This document shows, one piece after another, positions 27,185-36,952 of a stretch of 64,000 bases of DNA. Both the position numbers and the translations under genes were made by a program. The stretch is taken from assembly GCF_011752625.1 (NCBI RefSeq), contig NZ_VWXD01000001.1, forward strand, positions 558,001 to 622,000. The letters are read 5' to 3'. The DNA comes from Candidatus Pantoea formicae. GTDB lineage: Bacteria > Pseudomonadota > Gammaproteobacteria > Enterobacterales > Enterobacteriaceae. The first letter of the stretch is position 1; each line of letters opens with the position of its first letter. The notes beneath the pieces are model-generated. The model did no database searches and was not told the origin of the DNA. It saw nothing but the letters and a program-made list of their open reading frames with translations.

Positions 27185-27865
27185 TTAATACGCTGACGCG
27201 TTATCCACTTTGAAGTTGTAAAGCTGGCGGGCCGAGCCGTAGCGCGTAAAGGCTTTGGGTGACTCATCGAAGCCTGCTTGTTGCAGGAGCAAACCGAGTT
27301 CTTCGATATGTTCCGCGCGCATCTCTTTCTGCACACAATCTGCACCCAATGAGGCGACAGTGCCTTTCACATAGATGTGTGCCTCGTACAGTGAATCGCC
27401 GAGTGCTTCACCGGCATTTCCACACACCACCAGACATCCGGCCTGAGCCATAAAGGCGCTCATTGGACCGATATCGCCTTTCACTACGATGTTGATGCCT
27501 TTCATTGAGATGCCGCAGCGAGCGGCCGCATTACCTTCAATTACTAACAAACCACCGTTGCCAGTTGCGCCTGCAGATTGCGAGGCATCGCCTTTTACGC
27601 GTACAGAACCGGACATCATGTTTTCCGCTACGCCGACGCCAACGTTACCTTGCACGGTAATCGCCGCTTTCTGATTCATGCCCGCACAGTAATAACCGGC
27701 ATGACCTTCAATGGTGATAGCCAGTTCATCATTCACGCCGCAGGCGATGTTGTGTGCGCCGGCTGGATTAATCACCTGCCAGTTTTTGATCTCTTTTGTC
27801 AGGTTGGCATCGTGCAATGCCTGATTCAGTTCGCGCACGCCGTGACTTAAGTCGTAAGTTTTCAT
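27185..27865 (-). CDS. mgsB: N-methylglutamate synthase subunit B (GXGXG domain)
   Basis: The 226-residue protein is a beta-helix GXGXG domain like the C-terminal domain of glutamate synthase: repeated turns such as GHAGYYCAGMNQKAAITVQG, GATGNGGLLVIEGNAAARC and FMAQAGCLVVCGNAGEALG. It has no catalytic residues of its own and serves as the structural subunit linking the amidotransferase and FMN subunits. The ATG at 27865 lies just beyond the mgsA stop. Confidence 0.8.
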   Translation of the reverse strand: MKTYDLSHGVRELNQALHDANLTKEIKNWQVINPAGAHNIACGVNDELAITIEGHAGYYCAGMNQKAAITVQGNVGVGVAENMMSGSVRVKGDASQSAGATGNGGLLVIEGNAAARCGISMKGINIVVKGDIGPMSAFMAQAGCLVVCGNAGEALGDSLYEAHIYVKGTVASLGADCVQKEMRAEHIEELGLLLQQAGFDESPKAFTRYGSARQLYNFKVDNASAY

Positions 27866-27867
27866 GT

Positions 27868-28788
27868 TCACACTGCTCCTGCGGTCTGGGTGCTGTTGCG
27901 CTCCCACACGTAAAGTTTTGCCGGTTCCGGCTCCCACACATTGGCGTCCTTGATGCCCGGCAGATTTGCCAGCGCACGATATTCGGAGGCCATGGCGACG
28001 TAATCATCGGTTTCTGCGATCACTGCTGGCTTACAGGCGATGGGATCGCGCAGTACTGCAAAGCCGTCACGCGTGCCGATGGTGAAGGTGAAGAAGCCAT
28101 CGAGATCTTTGAGCGCGTTCTCCAGCGCCACCTGCAACGAATCACCTTGCGCTAAGCGCCACGCGAGATAGCCCGCAGCCACTTCGGAATCGTTCTCTGT
28201 TTTGAACTGAATCCCGGCGCGCTTAAGTTTTTCGCGCAGGCGATTGTGGTTAGAGAGAGAACCGTTGTGCACCAGGCAAAGATCCATGCCGGTTGAGAAC
28301 GGATGGCTGCCCTGTATCGTCACGGCACTTTCCGTGGCAAGACGGGTATGGCCAATCGCATGGCTGCCTTTCATCTTGCCGAGATTGAAGTGATCGGCGA
28401 CTTGAGCTGGCAGACCAACCCCTTTAAGAATTTCGATACTGTGCCCGGCGCTCATGACATCGATTTCCGGTGCATGCTGTGCCAGCCAAGCCAGTGCGCT
28501 GGCTTCATCGGTTGGCAGCTTAAAGACCGCCACGCTGCTGTTCTGGAACCACTCATCAACCTTGCCAAAGTCGGTCGCCAGACGGTCGGCCAAGCCGTTC
28601 CAGTTAAAGCTGACATCATCACTACGCAGCGTCAGTTTGATGCCCGCGTCATATTCGTCACCGTAAACGGCAAAGCCAGCACTGTCGCAGCCACGTTCGG
28701 TCATCGAGATCAGCATCGGACGGAACAGATCGCCCAGCTGCTGCTCCATCGCCGCATTTTTAAAATAGAGTCCGACAATTCCACACAT
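27868..28788 (-). CDS. mgsA: N-methylglutamate synthase subunit A (class II glutamine amidotransferase)
   Basis: The 306-residue protein begins MCGIVGLYF, so Cys2 is the Ntn-type nucleophile after methionine removal. GHTRLATESAVTIQGSHPF and LVHNGSLSNHNRLR are the glutamine-site motifs of class II amidotransferases. In the N-methylglutamate pathway this subunit would hydrolyse gamma-glutamylmethylamide. AAGGAAA precedes the ATG at 28788; a long upstream extension of the frame overlaps gmaS and is not real. It follows gmaS by 28 bases. Confidence 0.82.
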   Translation of the reverse strand: MCGIVGLYFKNAAMEQQLGDLFRPMLISMTERGCDSAGFAVYGDEYDAGIKLTLRSDDVSFNWNGLADRLATDFGKVDEWFQNSSVAVFKLPTDEASALAWLAQHAPEIDVMSAGHSIEILKGVGLPAQVADHFNLGKMKGSHAIGHTRLATESAVTIQGSHPFSTGMDLCLVHNGSLSNHNRLREKLKRAGIQFKTENDSEVAAGYLAWRLAQGDSLQVALENALKDLDGFFTFTIGTRDGFAVLRDPIACKPAVIAETDDYVAMASEYRALANLPGIKDANVWEPEPAKLYVWERNSTQTAGAV

Positions 28789-28816
28789 AGAATTTCCTTT
28801 GCTTTGCAGGGTTTCA

Positions 28817-30151
28817 TTAAAAGAATTCGAGGTAGCGACGGGTTTCCCACTCGCTAACATGACGGTGATATTCGTGCCACTCCTGGCGCTTGACCTTAAT
28901 GAACTCGTCCACGATCTCCGCGCCCATGCATTCGCGCAGAATCTCGTCAGCCGCGAGGGCATCCAGGGCTTCTTTCAGGTTTTGCGGCAGTAATTCGATG
29001 CCTTCGCGTTGGCAATCCTGAGCCGTAAGGGCATACAGATTGCCGTTCTGCGCTTTACCCGGCTCAAGTTGACGTGCCACACCATCCAGTCCGGCTGCGA
29101 TAATGGCCGCATGCACCAGGTAAGGATTGGCACCAGTGTCGGGCAGGCGCAGCTCAAGGCGACCATAAGGGATACGCACCATGGCCGAGCGGTTGTTGTC
29201 ACCGTAGGTGATAAACACCGGAGCCCAGGTTGCACCCGTAGCAGAACCGCCACTGGTTAAGCGTTTGTAAGAGTTAACGGTGGGCGCGGCAAAGGCACAA
29301 AGGGCTTTCGCGTGATGCAGCATGCCCGCCATAAAGTGATATGCCGTTTTCGATAAACCCAGGCCTTGCGGATCGCTGTCATCGTGGAAGATGTTATTGC
29401 CCTGACGATCGGCCATCGATAGATGGAAATGCATGCCGTTACCGGGGCGATCAGCGAAGGGTTTTGGCATAAATGAGCACAACAGACCTTGGTCATGGGC
29501 AATTTCCGCCGCTGCCATGCGCACAAAAGTAAAGCGGTCAGCTGAGGTCAATGCGTCGCTGTAGGTGTAATTAATCTCGAACTGACCGTTAGCGTCTTCA
29601 TGATCGATTTGGTAGACATCAAAACCGACCTCCTGCAACGACTCAGTGAGTTTCTCCAGGAATGGGCGTACGCGGGACAAGCCTTTATAGTCGTAGCAGG
29701 GTTTTGCCAGCGTATCGCTGCTATCGGCAGGCAACAGGGTGCCATTTTCACCGCGAGTGAAGAGCGAGAACTCCGGTTCCAGGCCGCTATTCAGCGTCCA
29801 GCCTTTTTCGGCCAGGCGCTCAACCTGTTTCATCAACACCACACGACTGTCGTAGGGGTGCGGTTGTTTATTCACGTAACCGTTGCAGGCAATACGCGCA
29901 TAACCCGGCTGCCATGGCACCAGTGACAAGGTACTGAGATCGCCACGAGCGCAGAAATCGGGGCCTTGCGGCTCCATGCCCATACCTGAAATGGCGAAAC
30001 CGGCAAAGCCCGCACCTTTCTCAACCACATCCATCAAGCACTTAGCCGGCACCGATTTGGTTTTAGCGGCGCCGTGAATATCAACGAACTGTGCGAGCAG
30101 ATAGCGCACATTGTTGTCTTGTAAAAACTGCCTGGCCTGTTCAGGTGACAT
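28817..30151 (-). CDS. gmaS: Gamma-glutamylmethylamide synthetase (GlnT/GmaS-type glutamine synthetase)
   Basis: The 444-residue protein is a glutamine-synthetase-fold ligase of the GlnT/GmaS group. It has GLEPEFSLF with metal-binding glutamates, [33 protein letters not shown], and [18 protein letters not shown]. It would join methylamine to glutamate with ATP. It is first in an operon with mgsABC, and a sigma-54 promoter lies about 95 bases upstream. The mgs and mgd partners favour GmaS over a housekeeping glutamine synthetase; GlnT-type ammonia use is the alternative. GAGG precedes the ATG. Confidence 0.8.
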   Translation of the reverse strand: MSPEQARQFLQDNNVRYLLAQFVDIHGAAKTKSVPAKCLMDVVEKGAGFAGFAISGMGMEPQGPDFCARGDLSTLSLVPWQPGYARIACNGYVNKQPHPYDSRVVLMKQVERLAEKGWTLNSGLEPEFSLFTRGENGTLLPADSSDTLAKPCYDYKGLSRVRPFLEKLTESLQEVGFDVYQIDHEDANGQFEINYTYSDALTSADRFTFVRMAAAEIAHDQGLLCSFMPKPFADRPGNGMHFHLSMADRQGNNIFHDDSDPQGLGLSKTAYHFMAGMLHHAKALCAFAAPTVNSYKRLTSGGSATGATWAPVFITYGDNNRSAMVRIPYGRLELRLPDTGANPYLVHAAIIAAGLDGVARQLEPGKAQNGNLYALTAQDCQREGIELLPQNLKEALDALAADEILRECMGAEIVDEFIKVKRQEWHEYHRHVSEWETRRYLEFF

Positions 30152-30246
30152 AACTACCTCTTAACCGCAATGAAATGGAGCACGCTGCTTGAGTGCGTGG
30201 GCCTTGTTGTATTCTCGTGAGGAATATTTTTTCACTGACAGGAAAA

Positions 30247-30262
30247 TGCAGGAGCTGTGCCA
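30247..30262 (-). promoter_or_regulatory. Sigma-54 promoter for the gmaS-mgs operon
   Basis: The minus strand reads TGGCACAGCTCCTGCA. This matches TGGCAC-N5-TTGCA at ten of eleven defined bases, with the essential GG and GC at the correct separation. It points toward gmaS and would start transcription near 30235. It implies RpoN/NtrC-type nitrogen control. I see no convincing NtrC site in the upstream 400 bases by eye. Confidence 0.75.
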
Positions 30263-30414
30263 GAATGGCTGGGTTCTTAGATGAAAAGTAAAAAAACCTT
30301 TTATTTCATGCCATTAAATTTCATCCGTAAATCAGGATGGGTGAATTAGGCAGTAAGGAAACCAGATTTAACCAACCTCAATCATCAGTAATGAATATTT
30401 AGCAGGAGTGGACT

Positions 30415-30427
30415 CCCCAAATTGGGG
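30415..30427. promoter_or_regulatory. Perfect palindrome CCCCAA-A-TTGGGG in the divergent region
   Basis: Six-base arms surround one central A. It lies in the 547-base AT-rich gap between gmaS and purU, upstream of both operons and about 160 bases from the sigma-54 site. It is a plausible operator for the IclR or XRE-cupin protein of the locus. The rest of the gap holds no gene. Confidence 0.5.
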
Positions 30428-30698
30428 CTTAGCAATGGGACTTTTAACTCCCTATTTGCACATAAATCTTCATGGGTAAATAAAATGAGTGAAACCATTC
30501 AAATTTGAAATAAAGTGTTTATATATAAATGATTAATTTGATGTGGGGTGATTTAGGGCTATTTATAAAATGTCGCTAGACAAGCGCGGAAAGATGAATT
30601 AAATGTGTTAAATAAGAATCGCAATGTGGCTTTTTGATTGTCGAAAAGCTGATATTTATTCACTCGTAAATTAATTCATTCACCTGTGTGGAGTGGCT

Positions 30699-31562
30699 AT
30701 GTCTGCATCTGTTCGTGATTTCATTATTACTGCAACTTGTCCTGCAACCTCGGGAATTATTGCCGCTGTGACGGGGTTTCTAAGTCAGAGTCAATGTTAC
30801 ATCAGTGAGTTGTCACAATATGACGATGAGCACTTAGGGCATTTCTTTCTGCGTGCGCGTTTTCGTTTTAATGAAAACCTCAGCGCGGATATTGTCACGC
30901 TAAAAAAAGATTTTGCCGCCATTGCTGAGCGTTTAAACATGCAATGGGATATTTTCGATACCTCAGAGCCGATGCGTGTGTTGCTGATGGTGAGTAAGTT
31001 TGACCACTGCCTGGCGGATCTGCTTTATCGACGAAATAAAGGTGAACTGAATATCAACATCACCGCCATTGTCTCCAATCATTTGGATCTACGGCCTATG
31101 GCGGAGCGTGAGGGTATCCGCTTTGTTTACTTGCCGGTCAATAAAGAAAACAAGACACAGCAAGAGACTGAGCTGTTAAAAATCGTCGAGGAGACACAAA
31201 CGGAACTGGTGGTGTTAGCGCGTTATATGCAGATTCTCTCGGATAATCTGTGCAAACAGCTGGCCGGTCGGGCTATCAATATTCATCACTCGTTCTTACC
31301 CGGTTTTAAAGGTGCGATGCCTTATCATCAGGCGTATGAGCGTGGTGTGAAATTAATTGGTGCCACGGCGCACTATGTCACTTCCGATCTGGACGAAGGC
31401 CCGATTATCGATCAAGAAGTGCAACGCGTAAATCACACACATCGTCCTAACGATCTGATTGTGGTGGGCCGAAATACCGAAACCATTGCCTTGGCGCGCG
31501 CGGTGAAATATCACACTGAACATCGCGTTTTCCTCGACGAAAATAAAACGGTGATTTTCTGA
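30699..31562 (+). CDS. purU: Formyltetrahydrofolate deformylase PurU
   Basis: The 287-residue enzyme has an N-terminal ACT domain (residues about 5-85) and a C-terminal formyltransferase-like hydrolase domain with [21 protein letters not shown] and the DEGPIIDQ motif. It hydrolyses 10-formyl-tetrahydrofolate to formate and tetrahydrofolate. GGAG lies five bases before the ATG at 30699. It is the first gene of an operon with folD and mgdABCD and its stop overlaps the folD start (TGATG), so here it acts as a C1 outlet rather than in purine balance. Confidence 0.9.
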   Translation: MSASVRDFIITATCPATSGIIAAVTGFLSQSQCYISELSQYDDEHLGHFFLRARFRFNENLSADIVTLKKDFAAIAERLNMQWDIFDTSEPMRVLLMVSKFDHCLADLLYRRNKGELNINITAIVSNHLDLRPMAEREGIRFVYLPVNKENKTQQETELLKIVEETQTELVVLARYMQILSDNLCKQLAGRAINIHHSFLPGFKGAMPYHQAYERGVKLIGATAHYVTSDLDEGPIIDQEVQRVNHTHRPNDLIVVGRNTETIALARAVKYHTEHRVFLDENKTVIF

Positions 31563-32461
31563 TGACAACCACGCTGACTTCGCAACCGATAGCCATCAAT
31601 ATCGATGGCAAAAAAAGCGCTGCCAAACTACTCGAAAATACCGCCCAAGAAGTATGCCAGTTAAAACAGCAGGGCATAACGCCCTGTTTAGCTGTGGTAC
31701 TGGTGGGAGATGATGCCGCTAGTCATGTTTATGTGCGCAATAAATTACGTACCGCCGAACAGGTCGGCATCAAATCTATTGAATTACGCTTTGATGCGCA
31801 ATTAACCGAGGCGCGTTTGCTCGCCACTATTGACGAATTAAATAATGATCCCGCGGTGCACGGCATATTAGTGCAGTTGCCATTACCTCAACAGATTAAT
31901 GAAAGCGCAATTGTACGGGCCATTTCACCTGTGAAAGATGTGGATGGTTTTCATCCGCAAAATGCCGGCGGCTTGGTTCAAGGCCAACGGGTGATCACGC
32001 CATGTACTCCGCTGGGTTGCCTGCTGCTGTTGCAGGAGTATGGCGGTGATCTGAGTGGTAAACACGCGGTGGTGATTGGTCGCTCCAACATCGTGGGCAA
32101 ACCGATGGCCAGTTTGTTGCTGCATGCGCACTGTTCGGTCACCACGTTGCATTCGCGCAGCCGTGATGCCGCGCAGCTGGCGCGCCAGGCAGACATCCTG
32201 ATTGCTGCTGTAGGCCAGCCACAGATGATTGATGCCAGCTGGGTAAAGCCCGGCGCGCTAGTGATTGATGTCGGCATTAACCGTGTAACCCGACCAGACG
32301 GCAGCACTCGACTGGTGGGGGATGTGGATTACGACAGCGTTAGTCTGGTGGCAAAAGCGATCACCCCTGTACCCGGCGGTGTCGGCCCCATGACTATCGC
32401 TTGTCTGATGCAAAACACCGTGCTGGCGGCTGAGTTGCAACTTCAGCAAGCGGCGGGTTAA
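31562..32461 (+). CDS. folD: Methylene-THF dehydrogenase/cyclohydrolase FolD (operon paralogue)
   Basis: The 299-residue bifunctional enzyme oxidises 5,10-methylene-THF to methenyl-THF and hydrolyses it to 10-formyl-THF. The catalytic YxxxK is in [22 protein letters not shown] and the NADP loop [14 protein letters not shown] are intact. Being between purU and the THF-dependent MgdC subunit, it is probably a dedicated second folD that drains the methyl carbon. A housekeeping folD would be expected elsewhere in the genome. Confidence 0.9.
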   Translation: MTTTLTSQPIAINIDGKKSAAKLLENTAQEVCQLKQQGITPCLAVVLVGDDAASHVYVRNKLRTAEQVGIKSIELRFDAQLTEARLLATIDELNNDPAVHGILVQLPLPQQINESAIVRAISPVKDVDGFHPQNAGGLVQGQRVITPCTPLGCLLLLQEYGGDLSGKHAVVIGRSNIVGKPMASLLLHAHCSVTTLHSRSRDAAQLARQADILIAAVGQPQMIDASWVKPGALVIDVGINRVTRPDGSTRLVGDVDYDSVSLVAKAITPVPGGVGPMTIACLMQNTVLAAELQLQQAAG

Positions 32462-32472
32462 GGAGAGGGAAG

Positions 32473-33714
32473 ATGCCATTAGCGTTATTGAAATACGGGC
32501 TGTCGTCAGAATATCCGGCAGAAGTGGATATTCCCGCACCGCGTGAACTGAAAAAACACTATGACGTGGTGATCATCGGCGGCGGCGGCCATGGCTTAGC
32601 CATTGCCTATTATCTGGCGAAATACCACGGCATCACCAATGTGGCCGTGCTGGAAAAAGGCTATCTGGCAGGTGGCAATACGGCGCGAAATACCGCAGTG
32701 ATTCGCTCTAATTATCTCACCTCTGAAGGCGTACGTTTCTACAGTGAGTCGGTGAAGCTGTTCCAGAATCTGTCGAACGAATTTGACTTCAACATCATGT
32801 ATTCCGAACGCGGACAGCTGACCCTGGCCCACACCGACAGCACGGTGCGCGCCTTTCGACAGCGTGCTGAGGTCAATAAGCACTTTGGTGGTCGCACCGA
32901 GATGATTGATCGTCAGCAGATCAAAGAGCTGGTGCCAACCTTAAACCTCGATCCCGGTAATCTGCCGGTGCTGGCAGGACTCTGGCATATCGACGGTGCC
33001 ACTGCGCGCCACGATGCAGTGGCCTGGGGCTATGCCAAAGAGGCAGCAAAGCGCGGTGTGGAAATTCACCAAATGACCGAGGTGGAGGATTTGGTGATCG
33101 CCGAGGGGCGCATTACGGCGGTGAAAACCAACCGCGGAACCGTGGGGTGTGGTTGTGCGGTACAGGCTGTCGCGGGGCACAGTTCGCTGCTGGCACAAAA
33201 AGCCGGTTTCCGCTTGCCGGTGGTGTCGTATCCCCTACAGGCCATGGTGACGCAGCCGGTGAAACCCTTTCTCGATCCGCTGGTCAGTTCCTCGGCGTTG
33301 CACTGTTACGTGCAGCAAACCAGCCGTGGCGAAGTGGTGTTTGGCGGTGGCTCCGATCCTTATCCGCTCTACAACACTCGATCGACGTTGGATCTGAAAG
33401 AGAGTCTGATCGCCCATGGTATAGAGATGTTCCCGTTCCTGGCGAAAGCGCGCTTGATGCGTCAGTGGGCGGGGATCACCGACATGACACCCGATTACAG
33501 TCCAATCATGGGCGCAAGCCCGGTGAAGAACTACTACCTCGACGCCGGATGGGGTACGTGGGGCTTCAAAGCTACGCCGATCTGCGGCAAAACCATGGCG
33601 GAGTTGGTCGCCAGCGGCGGTAAAACGCCGGAACTGATCGCACCGTTTCAGCTGGAACGTTTTGCGCGCTTTCAGCAGGTCAATGAAATGGGCGCTACGG
33701 CGGCCAGCCACTAA
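32473..33714 (+). CDS. mgdA: N-methylglutamate dehydrogenase subunit A / sarcosine oxidase beta-like
   Basis: The 413-residue flavoprotein has an FAD-binding motif DVVIIGGGGHGLAIAYYLA at residues 31-49. It also has His180 in GATARHDAVAW, the position where FMN is covalently attached in heterotetrameric sarcosine oxidase. It is the subunit that oxidises the N-methyl amino acid. It is followed by mgdB after 11 bases, and AGGAGAGG precedes the ATG. SoxB of a true sarcosine oxidase is the alternative; gene context with gmaS and mgsABC favours N-methylglutamate. Confidence 0.82.
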   Translation: MPLALLKYGLSSEYPAEVDIPAPRELKKHYDVVIIGGGGHGLAIAYYLAKYHGITNVAVLEKGYLAGGNTARNTAVIRSNYLTSEGVRFYSESVKLFQNLSNEFDFNIMYSERGQLTLAHTDSTVRAFRQRAEVNKHFGGRTEMIDRQQIKELVPTLNLDPGNLPVLAGLWHIDGATARHDAVAWGYAKEAAKRGVEIHQMTEVEDLVIAEGRITAVKTNRGTVGCGCAVQAVAGHSSLLAQKAGFRLPVVSYPLQAMVTQPVKPFLDPLVSSSALHCYVQQTSRGEVVFGGGSDPYPLYNTRSTLDLKESLIAHGIEMFPFLAKARLMRQWAGITDMTPDYSPIMGASPVKNYYLDAGWGTWGFKATPICGKTMAELVASGGKTPELIAPFQLERFARFQQVNEMGATAASH

Positions 33715-33725
33715 AGGAAAGACAG

Positions 33726-34043
33726 ATGAAAATCATGCATTGCCCGCTCAACGGGCCGCGCAATATCACTGAATTCGCCTACGGTGGCGAATTGAAAACC
33801 CTGCCTGATCAGCTGAGCTGTAGCGATCGTGAATGGGCGGACTACGTGTTCTATGAAGATAATCGGGCAGGGGTAGTGACTGAATGGTGGTTCCACACGC
33901 CGTCGAGTTATTGGTTTCTTGCACAGCGCAATACCCTAACCGATGAAGTGATCCGTACCTTTGACGCCAGCGAAGTCTTCCCCAACCTGCACAGCAGTGC
34001 GCTGCCAGCCAGCATCAGCGCAGCCATGGAGGTGGCATCATGA
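33726..34043 (+). CDS. mgdB: N-methylglutamate dehydrogenase subunit B / sarcosine oxidase delta-like, zinc site degenerate
   Basis: The 105-residue small subunit keeps the family outline (HCPLNGPRNITEFAYGGE, then EWADYVFYEDNRAG). The known delta subunit binds zinc with CxxC and HxxxC. Here only Cys6 and His57 remain: position 9 is Asn and position 61 is Ser. The subunit therefore probably binds no zinc and has a structural role. It overlaps the mgdC start by four bases (ATGA). Confidence 0.8.
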   Translation: MKIMHCPLNGPRNITEFAYGGELKTLPDQLSCSDREWADYVFYEDNRAGVVTEWWFHTPSSYWFLAQRNTLTDEVIRTFDASEVFPNLHSSALPASISAAMEVAS

Positions 34044-36952
34044 CCCAGAAGCGTTTAGCAGCCCCTATGGGACGGCTGATTGACCGTCGCCAACCGCTGC
34101 AATTTACTTTTGAGGGCGAGCAGATCAGCGGATTTGCTGGTGATTCGATTGCCAGTGCGGTGATTGCCAGCGGACGTCATCTGTTATCGCGCTCCTTCAA
34201 ATACCATCGCCCGCGCGGTGTACTCAGCATGTTTGGTCAGGATGCCAATACACTGGTACAGCTGACGGATGAACCCAACGTGCTGGCCGATGTACAGCCT
34301 ATAACGCAGGGACTCACCGTCACCGGACAAAACTGCAACGGATCGCTGGATAACGACCGCGACGCAAAAATGCAGCTGTTTTCACGCTTTATGCCGGTGG
34401 GTTTTTACTATCGCGCTTTTTATAAACCCAAGGGAATGTGGAAACACTGGGAGCCGCTAATCCGCCGCAAAGCGGGTCTGGGAGTATTGAATCTCAAGAT
34501 CGACGAAGCGTATTACGACAAAGCGTATCTGTTCTGTGATGTGCTGGTGGTCGGCGGGGGGCCGGCAGGATTACAGGCCGCGCTGACCGCTGCAGACAGC
34601 GGTGCGCAGGTGATTGTGGTTGAGCAACTGCCGCTGCTCGGTGGCGCACTCAGCTGGGCAAGGATGGCAGCCGAGGCGCAACAGACGGAACAGGTCTTGC
34701 AGTTCATGACCAGCCGTGTGGAAACGCACCCGAACATCCGCGTACTGCTTAATGCGACTTGCAATGGTTGGTTCAAAGATCACTATTTGCCCGTGATTCA
34801 GGGGCAGCGCATGTACAAAGTACGTGCAACCAGCAGTGTTATCGCTGCGGGTGCTTACGACCAGCCAGTGGTTTTCCGCAATAACGACTTACCAGGGGTG
34901 ATGCTAACCAGTGCCGCCCAGCGTTTGATGCAGCATTACGGCGTCAAACCGGGTCAGCGCGCCGTGTTGTTAACCGGCAATGATGATGCATATCTGGCAG
35001 CGCTGATGATGCATGAACAGGGTGTGACGGTTGCGGCCATTATCGACTTACGCACTGAACTGCCGTCAGCGGCCCTGACACAACCTTTACAGCGTGCAGG
35101 TATTGAGCTGATCGCCAATGCTACGGTTTATGAGGCATTGGCTGCGAGTGCGGGTCAGGTTTCAGCGGTTGAAGTCCGCAGCATTGTCGGCCAAGGCAAA
35201 GTGGCAGCGAGCGGCAAACGTATTGAATGCGATTTACTCTGCATGTCTGCGGGGTATATGCCGGCCTGGCAACTGCCGTGTCAGGCAGGTGGCAAACTCC
35301 GCTATGACGATGCCAGCGCCAGTTTTACGCTGAGCCATTTGCCCGCGGGCATGTTCACCGCCGGTTCGATTAACGGCTGGCATACGCTCGAAGAGGTGGT
35401 GCAGGATGGCACCCGCGCCGGACGCATGGTGCTGCAACAGTTAGGAATCAATAACAACATCAGCACCTTGCCACCGCAGCAGGGAGAAAAAACACGGATT
35501 AACTATCCCTGGCCAATCTTCGCCCATCCGAAAGGCAAAGAGTTTGTCGATTTCGACGAAGACCTGCAAATCAACGACATCATCAACGCCACCAAACATG
35601 GCTATCGCGATGTGCAGCTGGTAAAACGCTTTTCCACCGTCGGTATGGGGCCGTCTCAAGGGAGGCATTCAGCACTACCGACCGCACGTTTAGTGGCGCA
35701 GGCTACTGCACGCAGCGTGAGCGAAACCGGAGTCACCACCGCGCGCCCCCCATTCAGTGCAGAGAGCCTGGCGCATCTGGCGGGACGTCATTTCGACCCG
35801 TGGCGTGTCACGGCCATACATCAACGCCATCTGGCTTTGCAGGCGCAAATGATGCCAGCAGGCAACTGGCTGCGCCCTGGCTGGTATCAAACTGTGCCTG
35901 CCACCGACAAAAAAACAGCCGTGCAGGCAGAGGCGCTCAATGTGCGTAATAACGTCGGACTGATTGATGTTTCAACCTTGGGCGGCATTGAGTTGCGCGG
36001 CCCGGATGCCGCAGAGTTCCTTAACCGTCTTTATACTTTCGCCTTTATCAAACAGCCTGTGGGACGCACGCGCTATGCGTTGATGACCAATGAACAGGGC
36101 GTGGTGATTGACGATGGCGTGGCTTGTCGTTTGGCGGAGAACCACTTCTATGTCACTGCGACCACCAGCGGTGTGGCACGGGTGTATCAATCGATGTTGC
36201 AGTGGAATACGCGCTGGCGGCTGGATGTGGATATCGCTAACGTCTCCTCCGCGTGGGCGGCGGTCAATCTGGCGGGACCCCAGTCGCGTAAGGTGCTGAG
36301 TAAGTTGTGTGATGAACTGGATTTGAGTGCCGAAGCGTTCCCCTATTTAGCCTGTCGTGAAGGAAAGGTGGCCGGTATACCGGCGCGTCTGCTGCGTGTG
36401 GGCTTTGTTGGCGAACTGGGCTATGAGATCCATGTGCCGACCCGTTATGGTCAGGCCTTATGGGATGCGCTGATGCAAGCGGGGAGCAATGACGGGATAA
36501 AACCCTTTGGTGTCGAAGCACAGCGTTTGTTGCGCCTGGAAAAGGGGCACGTGATTATCGGTCAGGATACCGATGGTATGAGCCATCCAGGAGAAATCAG
36601 CATGGGTTGGGCGGTTAATCGTGTTAAGCCGGAATTTATTGGCCGTCGCGCCATCGATATTCTGGAATCTCACCCACCGGTGCGCAAACTGGTGGCTTTC
36701 ACACTGCCTGCAGCATCCCCGCTCCCGCTGGAAGGTCATTTAGTTTTAGAAGGTGAGCGTATCACCGGCAATGTAACATCCTGCGAATATTCACCCACGC
36801 TCAAAGCGATAATTGGCATGTCCTATGCATCAGCAGATCGGGCAACCCCGGGCGATAGCATTACCATTCGCACTGAAGGCGGCAGGGAAGTCACTGCATT
36901 AGTGGTGAAGTTGCCCTTTTATGATGCTGAAAACCAGCGACAGGAGCTGTAA
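34040..36952 (+). CDS. mgdC: N-methylglutamate dehydrogenase subunit C / sarcosine oxidase alpha-like
   Basis: The 970-residue protein has three parts. An N-terminal Fer2_4-type domain (about 15-100) includes SFKYHRPRGVLSMFG. A dinucleotide-binding domain (about 165-460) contains DVLVVGGGPAGLQAA. A C-terminal GcvT-like tetrahydrofolate domain (about 590-960) includes GFVGELGYEIHVP. The last part captures the formaldehyde-level carbon as 5,10-methylene-THF, which FolD and PurU can convert to formate. Length is normal for the SoxA family. Its stop overlaps the mgdD start (TAATG). Confidence 0.85.
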   Translation: MTQKRLAAPMGRLIDRRQPLQFTFEGEQISGFAGDSIASAVIASGRHLLSRSFKYHRPRGVLSMFGQDANTLVQLTDEPNVLADVQPITQGLTVTGQNCNGSLDNDRDAKMQLFSRFMPVGFYYRAFYKPKGMWKHWEPLIRRKAGLGVLNLKIDEAYYDKAYLFCDVLVVGGGPAGLQAALTAADSGAQVIVVEQLPLLGGALSWARMAAEAQQTEQVLQFMTSRVETHPNIRVLLNATCNGWFKDHYLPVIQGQRMYKVRATSSVIAAGAYDQPVVFRNNDLPGVMLTSAAQRLMQHYGVKPGQRAVLLTGNDDAYLAALMMHEQGVTVAAIIDLRTELPSAALTQPLQRAGIELIANATVYEALAASAGQVSAVEVRSIVGQGKVAASGKRIECDLLCMSAGYMPAWQLPCQAGGKLRYDDASASFTLSHLPAGMFTAGSINGWHTLEEVVQDGTRAGRMVLQQLGINNNISTLPPQQGEKTRINYPWPIFAHPKGKEFVDFDEDLQINDIINATKHGYRDVQLVKRFSTVGMGPSQGRHSALPTARLVAQATARSVSETGVTTARPPFSAESLAHLAGRHFDPWRVTAIHQRHLALQAQMMPAGNWLRPGWYQTVPATDKKTAVQAEALNVRNNVGLIDVSTLGGIELRGPDAAEFLNRLYTFAFIKQPVGRTRYALMTNEQGVVIDDGVACRLAENHFYVTATTSGVARVYQSMLQWNTRWRLDVDIANVSSAWAAVNLAGPQSRKVLSKLCDELDLSAEAFPYLACREGKVAGIPARLLRVGFVGELGYEIHVPTRYGQALWDALMQAGSNDGIKPFGVEAQRLLRLEKGHVIIGQDTDGMSHPGEISMGWAVNRVKPEFIGRRAIDILESHPPVRKLVAFTLPAASPLPLEGHLVLEGERITGNVTSCEYSPTLKAIIGMSYASADRATPGDSITIRTEGGREVTALVVKLPFYDAENQRQEL

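Noticed and set aside
30627..30642. Second sigma-54-like site TGGCTT-N5-TTGTC pointing toward purU
   Set aside because: The invariant GC of the -12 element is GT and the -24 element is weak; not enough to call a promoter.
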